Below, one piece after another: positions 59,952 through 64,000 of a DNA stretch of 64,000 nucleotides. The position numbers were made by a program, and so were the translations under genes. The stretch is from JAJNBD01 sp964471475 (GTDB taxonomy: Bacteria; Pseudomonadota; Gammaproteobacteria; CAISUE01). Position 1 is the first letter of the stretch. Every line of letters begins with the position of its first letter. The notes beneath the pieces are model-generated. The model saw only the letters and a list, made by a program, of their open reading frames with translations. It made no database searches and had not been told where the DNA came from. Location of the stretch: positions 36,778 through 100,777 of the forward strand of contig CAYYFQ010000005.1 of the NCBI GenBank assembly GCA_964471475.1, given 5' to 3'.

Positions 59952-61229
59952 TCAACTAAGGCTAATTTGTTCGGTTTTCATATAAGGCATTAATACATCA
60001 GGGATGCGAATACTGCCATCTGCGCGTTGATAATTTTCTAAAACAGCAACCAAAGTGCGTCCTACGGCAAGACCGGAACCGTTTAAACTATGCAGTAACT
60101 CAGATTTATTGGTGAGCGGATTGCGCCAACGTGCTTGCATCCGGCGCGTTTGATAATCTTTAAAATTGCTACAAGAAGAAATTTCGCGGTAAGTTTTTTG
60201 ACTAGGTAACCATACTTCTAAATCATAAGTTTTGCTTGAGCAAAAGCCTGTATCTCCTGAACACAATAAAACCGTGCGGTAGGGTAGTTGGAGTTTTTGG
60301 AGAATTCTTTCAGCGTCAAGTGTGAGTGCTTCATGTGCTTGCGTTGAAGCCTCCGGAGGTACTAATTGCACTAACTCTACTTTTTCAAATTGATGCTGAC
60401 GAATCATGCCGCGGGTATCACGGCCGTAGGAACCTGCTTCGCTTCGAAAACAAGGTGTGTGACACACCCATTTTGCTGGAATTTGCGTTTCACTAAAAAT
60501 GCGGTCGCGCCCTAAGTTAGTTACTGATACTTCTGCGGTGGGAATCAAATAGAGAGGTGGGTCAAAAGTCGTTTTAAATACGTCTTCTTCAAATTTTGGA
60601 AGTTGGCCCGTACCAAAAAGTGAGTTGGCGTTGACTAAATAAGGTGCATAGACTTCTTGATAGCCGTGCTCTTGTGTGTGCGTGTCTAACATGAATTGAA
60701 TCAACGCACGATGTAAACGAGCAAGAGGGCCAAATAAATAAACGAAGCGGGAAGCTGCCACCAGCGCCGCACGGTCAAAATCTGCCAGTCCTTTAGGGAC
60801 AGTGAGATCTACGTGGTCTTTGGGCGAGAAATCAAAGGCGGTGGGTTTTCCTACGGTTCGGATCACCACATTATCTTTTTCGTCACGACCTTGTGGGACG
60901 CTTTCATCTAAAATATTGGGAATCGATTGTTGAGCGACTTCGATGCTTCGAAGTAAGCTAGCGAGGTTTTTTTCGTTTTCTGTTAATTTTTCGCTAATGC
61001 TTGCCGCTTCTTTGAGAAGTTCGTCAGTACTTTCTCCTTTAGATTTTTTCTGTCCAATGGTCTTGGCTAATTGATTTCGCTGACTTTGCAGGGTTTCGGT
61101 TTCAGTTTGTAAGCTTTTGCGTTCTTGTTCAAAAGCGGTAAAAACCGCGCTATCCAATGTAAAATTACGTTTTGCTAGGTGAGTCGCCAATTCATCAAGG
61201 TGGTGGCGAAATATTTTGGGGTCAAGCAT
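59952..61229 (-). CDS. serS: Seryl-tRNA synthetase
   Basis: SerS charges tRNA-Ser. The 425-residue class II enzyme has an N-terminal antiparallel coiled-coil arm (residues about 30-105, ERKSLQTETETLQSQRNQLA), motif 2 (FRSEAGSYGRDTRGMIRQHQF) and motif 3 (LNGSGLAVGRTLVAVLENYQ). All are standard. It lies upstream of petAB on the same strand with a 5-base gap, which is not a usual pairing. Confidence 0.96.
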   Translation of the reverse strand: MLDPKIFRHHLDELATHLAKRNFTLDSAVFTAFEQERKSLQTETETLQSQRNQLAKTIGQKKSKGESTDELLKEAASISEKLTENEKNLASLLRSIEVAQQSIPNILDESVPQGRDEKDNVVIRTVGKPTAFDFSPKDHVDLTVPKGLADFDRAALVAASRFVYLFGPLARLHRALIQFMLDTHTQEHGYQEVYAPYLVNANSLFGTGQLPKFEEDVFKTTFDPPLYLIPTAEVSVTNLGRDRIFSETQIPAKWVCHTPCFRSEAGSYGRDTRGMIRQHQFEKVELVQLVPPEASTQAHEALTLDAERILQKLQLPYRTVLLCSGDTGFCSSKTYDLEVWLPSQKTYREISSCSNFKDYQTRRMQARWRNPLTNKSELLHSLNGSGLAVGRTLVAVLENYQRADGSIRIPDVLMPYMKTEQISLS

Positions 61230-61268
61230 GTGTTTACTCCTCTTTTATGGTTTGGCAACATGCCTCAA

Positions 61269-61424
61269 AGCTTGTGACGCCAGGTAAAGTTTCGCGGGAC
61301 GCTACAAGTACGTCCATGTAGGCTTTACTTCAGCATCCATGCTTCAGAAACCCGCTCATCTTTACCTGGCATCCCAAGCTCACATGTATCCAAATTGTAC
61401 GGATAATTATCTGAAAGCGTTTAG
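61269..61424. repeat. Family B element copy upstream of serS
   Basis: AGCTTGTGACGCCAGGTAAAG and CTTTACCTGGCATCCCAAGCT are inverted repeats around GGGACGCTACAAGTACGTCC. On the right, ACGGATAATTATCTGAAAG continues into the 3' end of the membrane-protein gene. This copy shows the uninterrupted site into which family A inserted at 16970. The 61230-61406 gap has no gene. Confidence 0.82.
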
Positions 61425-62231
61425 GCCTTTTTCCCCAAAGATATTTTTATACAGTAATGCCCAAGCCATATAAGTGGGGGGCATTAATAAGATATCAGAA
61501 AGGAAATGGGTTTTGAATGAAAGGACACGAGTCAAATGAATAATGACAAGCATACCTAGGATTTTCCAAAAATGTATTTTTACGGCTCTAAAAGAAAGTG
61601 CTATTCCATCAATGACTTTGAGATGCCCCATGAAAATTAAATTGAGGCTAAAGCAACCAAAAGTAACCATAACAGTGAGAAATAAGATCAATAGAGCGGT
61701 TCCCACATAAAATTGAGGTAACGCATGAGAGGCTATTACAAAATACGTGAATAAGAAGCGCATTCCATATACAACGGGGAGGATAATAAAGCCTGAGAGA
61801 AAACTTACATGCACAATCACAGACCACCAATAGAACCCAATATATTCCATGAGTAAACGATAAGAAAAAGTTTTTTGATAGGCAATGCGTAGCGCTATTA
61901 AATGGAGGCCCAAGTAAACGGGAATCGAGATAAACAACCAAAATAAAAAAGGGAGGAAGAGTTGACTTAGAATCGCAAAGCTTTGTGAAACTTTATTGTG
62001 ATAAAAAATAGTGGGGTCAATACGAAATTTTTCTAAGATAGGAAAAATTTTACCTAAATAAGGCATCCAGTCCATCGTATAAATGACAACAATAAAAATC
62101 AAATCAGCGCCTAATAAATAAAGCCATACCGGTAAGGCGGCTTTAAAGCCTTGGCGCCAAATATCGTAGAGCGTGAATTGAGAAGGTGTTATAGAGAAAA
62201 TGGGCTGATGCTTAGGCCAAAATTTGAACAT
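61407..62231 (-). CDS. Six-helix membrane protein of unknown function
   Basis: The 274-residue protein has about six hydrophobic segments (for example LYLLGADLIFIVVIYTM, FLFWLFISIPVYLGLHLIAL, YVGTALLILFLTVMVTFGCF) and short polar loops. The layout resembles BPSS1780/DUF2189-like membrane proteins, but I cannot assign one. It lies 3 bases after fabI and is probably co-transcribed with it. The last codons (GCT TTC AGA TAA) are within a family B/E repeat, so its C-terminus is repeat-made. Confidence 0.78.
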   Translation of the reverse strand: MFKFWPKHQPIFSITPSQFTLYDIWRQGFKAALPVWLYLLGADLIFIVVIYTMDWMPYLGKIFPILEKFRIDPTIFYHNKVSQSFAILSQLFLPFLFWLFISIPVYLGLHLIALRIAYQKTFSYRLLMEYIGFYWWSVIVHVSFLSGFIILPVVYGMRFLFTYFVIASHALPQFYVGTALLILFLTVMVTFGCFSLNLIFMGHLKVIDGIALSFRAVKIHFWKILGMLVIIHLTRVLSFKTHFLSDILLMPPTYMAWALLYKNIFGEKGLNAFR

Positions 62232-62234
62232 GAG

Positions 62235-63029
62235 TTAAAAATCCTCGAGGGGAGGAATTCCCATGATATTAAACCCTCCATCAACAAAAATGATTTCACC
62301 GGTAATACCAGATGCCAAATCTGAACATAAAAAAGCCGCTGTATTACCTACTTGCTCAGTGGTGACATTTTCGCGCAGTGGCGCAATTTTAGCGTGTTGT
62401 TGAAGCATTTTGCGTAGATCTTTAACTCCCGCTGCTGCTAGTGTTTTGATGGGACCTGCAGAAATTCCATTCACTCGAATGCCTTCAGGGCCCAGGCTTG
62501 CGGCTAAGTAACGCATCGTCGCTTCAAGGCTCGCTTTGGCGATACCCATTACATTGTAATTATCGACCACGCGTTCTGAGCCAAGATAAGTTAAAGTTAA
62601 AATCGCACTATTTTTAGGACGTAAAAAAGCTTTCGCTGCTTTTGCAAGTGCCGCTAAACTGTAAGCGCTGACATCATGTGCGATGTGAAAGCCTTCACGT
62701 GTAATGACATCTGCAAAGTTTCCGTGAAGTTGATCAGCTGGCGCAAAACCAATGGAGTGGACAAGGATATCAAATTGATCCCAATGTTGATGCAATGCGG
62801 TGAAAGTTTTTTCAATTTCTGCGTCCGAGCTTACATCACAGGGAAATAGAAGGGTAGAGTTAAAGTGTTCCGCTAGTTCCTTCACGCGCGCTGCGATTTT
62901 TTCTGATTGATAAGTAAAAGCAAGTTCTGCGCCTTGTGTGTGCATGGCTTTGGCGATACCATAAGCAATGGAGCGATCACTCACGACACCAGTGATAAGC
63001 GCTCGTTTATTTTTTAAGAAACCAGTCAC
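62235..63029 (-). CDS. fabI: Enoyl-[acyl-carrier-protein] reductase (NADH)
   Basis: FabI performs the last reduction of fatty-acid elongation. The 264-residue SDR protein has the FabI nucleotide loop ITGVVSDRSIAYGIA, FPCDVSSD, LVHSIGFAP, the catalytic Tyr/Lys spacing YNVMGIAKASLE, and ISAGPIKTLAAAGV. It starts with GTG preceded by AGGAG. Only the single-Tyr-x6-Lys FabI type is seen. Confidence 0.96.
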   Translation of the reverse strand: MTGFLKNKRALITGVVSDRSIAYGIAKAMHTQGAELAFTYQSEKIAARVKELAEHFNSTLLFPCDVSSDAEIEKTFTALHQHWDQFDILVHSIGFAPADQLHGNFADVITREGFHIAHDVSAYSLAALAKAAKAFLRPKNSAILTLTYLGSERVVDNYNVMGIAKASLEATMRYLAASLGPEGIRVNGISAGPIKTLAAAGVKDLRKMLQQHAKIAPLRENVTTEQVGNTAAFLCSDLASGITGEIIFVDGGFNIMGIPPLEDF

Positions 63030-63077
63030 GATTTTTTCTCCTATTTTAAGTTAAGGATGCTTGCTACAAAGGCACCC

Positions 63078-63227
63078 TTAAGAGCACCTCTATAAATTGC
63101 TCTTTTGCGCGATAACAGCGTTGCGCGAGAATTTTAAATACTCATTTATTCAAATATAAACTCCGTTTTAAAATTCTCGTGCGCCTTGTTCACACACAAA
63201 ATTTCTAATTTATAGAGGCGCCCTTAA
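63078..63227. mobile_element. Family H miniature inverted-repeat element (150 bp)
   Basis: The ends TTAAGAGCACCTCTATAAATT and its reverse complement with two mismatches bound a second, inner inverted pair (GCGCGAGAATTTTAAA). The whole element could fold as one hairpin. Its right end encodes the last residues (LLRAPL) and stop of udk. It occupies most of the 63030-63209 gap. Confidence 0.8.
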
Positions 63228-63839
63228 TAATTCACACATTTTAGCTTTGATAACGTCAATAGCAATTCGATTTTCTCCTCCCCGAGGTACGATGATATCT
63301 GCATGTCGTTTAGAAGGTTCGATAAATTGCATATACATGGGACGTACCGTAGAGTTATATTGCGCAAGGACGGATTCAACAGAGCGCCCACGTTCTAGCA
63401 CATCACGCTGCAACCGGCGGATTAAGCAAATATCCAAGGGAGTGTCCATAAAAATACGGATGTCCATGATCTTGCGTAAGTAAGATTCCACAAATAATAA
63501 GATGCCTTCTAACACAATGATAGTATGCTTACCAATTTTTTTAGTTTCACTTGCTCGTTGATGGGTAGTGAAGTCATATACGGGGACGTCGATGATTTCG
63601 CCTTTTTGTAAACTGCGTAAATGACTAAGTAGTAATTGATGATCAAAAGCATCAGGGTGGTCGAAGTTGACAATAGCGCGCTCTTCCATGGGTAAATGCG
63701 AGAGGTCTTTATAGTAAGAATCTTCTGAAATCACCATCACTTGATCAGATCCGACTTCAGAAACAATAGTATTCGCCAGTAAACTTTTACCAGAAGCAGA
63801 GGCTCCAGTAATTCCTATAATAATTATATTATTTTTCAT
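63210..63839 (-). CDS. udk: Uridine kinase
   Basis: Udk phosphorylates uridine and cytidine in salvage. The 209-residue protein has the P-loop GITGASASGKS, EDSYYKDL, NFDHPDAFDH, the PVYDFTTHQR motif and DTPLDICLIRRLQRD with VPRGGENRIAIDVI. The ATG at 63839 fits the family start but has no visible ribosome site; the frame is open to 63965 through part of the family F repeat. The last six residues are encoded by the family H element. Confidence 0.93.
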   Translation of the reverse strand: MKNNIIIIGITGASASGKSLLANTIVSEVGSDQVMVISEDSYYKDLSHLPMEERAIVNFDHPDAFDHQLLLSHLRSLQKGEIIDVPVYDFTTHQRASETKKIGKHTIIVLEGILLFVESYLRKIMDIRIFMDTPLDICLIRRLQRDVLERGRSVESVLAQYNSTVRPMYMQFIEPSKRHADIIVPRGGENRIAIDVIKAKMCELLRAPL

Positions 63840-63912
63840 GGACAAAGGAGTGGAGTTAAGTTGAGATATAATAGTCTTTTTGAGCGATTTATACAACCAG
63901 TGATGCTCCTGA

Positions 63913-64000
63913 TGTATCCCTAAAATTTCTAATGATTGTGATATTAGCGAAGACTGCTGCGTCAACTTAAGCGGTTGTCATGCCAGCTGCGTGCCAGCCT
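63913..64000. repeat. Family F element, cut by the window edge
   Basis: TGTATCCCTAAAATTTCTAA, then TTGTGATATTAGCGAAG, repeats the left half of 37116-37202. It continues with GTTGTCATGCCAGCTGCGTG, related to the palindromes at 22293. The right end is beyond the window. Confidence 0.7.

Noticed and set aside
63840..63965. N-terminal extension of uridine kinase
   Set aside because: The family begins at the KNNIIIIGITG strand, and the extra residues come partly from the family F repeat.

Overview
The window is a stretch of an AT-rich gammaproteobacterial chromosome. The strongest taxonomic pointers are adjacent IcmT and IcmS genes (Dot/Icm type IVB secretion, 6892-7493), a small membrane protein of the Coxiella CBU_0592 type (58000-58242), and several long effector-like proteins with coiled coils or Ser/Pro-rich acidic tails. 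Together these suggest a member of the Legionellales, either host-associated or recently so. I cannot assign a genus from the sequence alone.

Layout. 1-7 kb: an effector-like gene entering from the left edge runs antisense through the 3' end of comEC; then aroE, a tRNA-Leu(CAG), and a leftward nadK-rimI-pncC-metal-binding-protein operon. 7-10 kb: icmT-icmS-pgeF, a cluster of miniature transposable elements, and queG. 10-14 kb: two pilus-assembly (PilW/PilX-like) proteins, mlaE-mlaF, and an unknown gene behind palindromic regulatory-looking DNA. 14-22 kb: mnmG, an unknown gene, a nested repeat island, the overlapping rhodanese-tdk-lpd-sufU operon, a lone response regulator, and mlaC-mlaB-lolB. 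22-31 kb: coq7-hemH-ABC permease-djlA (leftward), tsaD, glyA, and a type IV pilin cluster divergent from a PilC-like platform protein. 31-41 kb: mrdA, yhbY, rsmD, hemDXY, a rhomboid protease, a thiolase, a HEPN/MNT toxin-antitoxin pair, and ccmAB. 41-50 kb: a secreted protein, phosphomannomutase, a Sel1-type protein, waaA, dsbB, hldE, murB, a split ftsQ, and a truncated oxidoreductase where ftsA would be expected. 50-64 kb: a secreted protein with a double-length ABC permease, dxs, rluD, a 792-residue effector-like protein, petAB without a cytochrome c1 gene, serS, a membrane protein, fabI and udk.

Most genes are housekeeping and many are packed with ATGA/TAATG overlaps. The unusual content is the repeat population. 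At least six families of short, palindromic, non-autonomous elements (A, B/E, C, D, G, H) sit between genes. Some are nested with recognisable target duplications (TA for A; 9 bp for D), and several supply the last codons and stop codon of the neighbouring gene (aroE, queG, petB, the 61.4-kb membrane protein, udk). Some operons look interrupted: mlaEF lacks mlaD, petAB lacks petC, ccmAB lacks the other ccm genes, ftsQ lacks ftsA, and icmTS is separated from the rest of dot/icm. That agrees with repeat-driven rearrangement in a genome undergoing erosion. No CRISPR array, rRNA, phage or complete insertion sequence with a transposase was seen.
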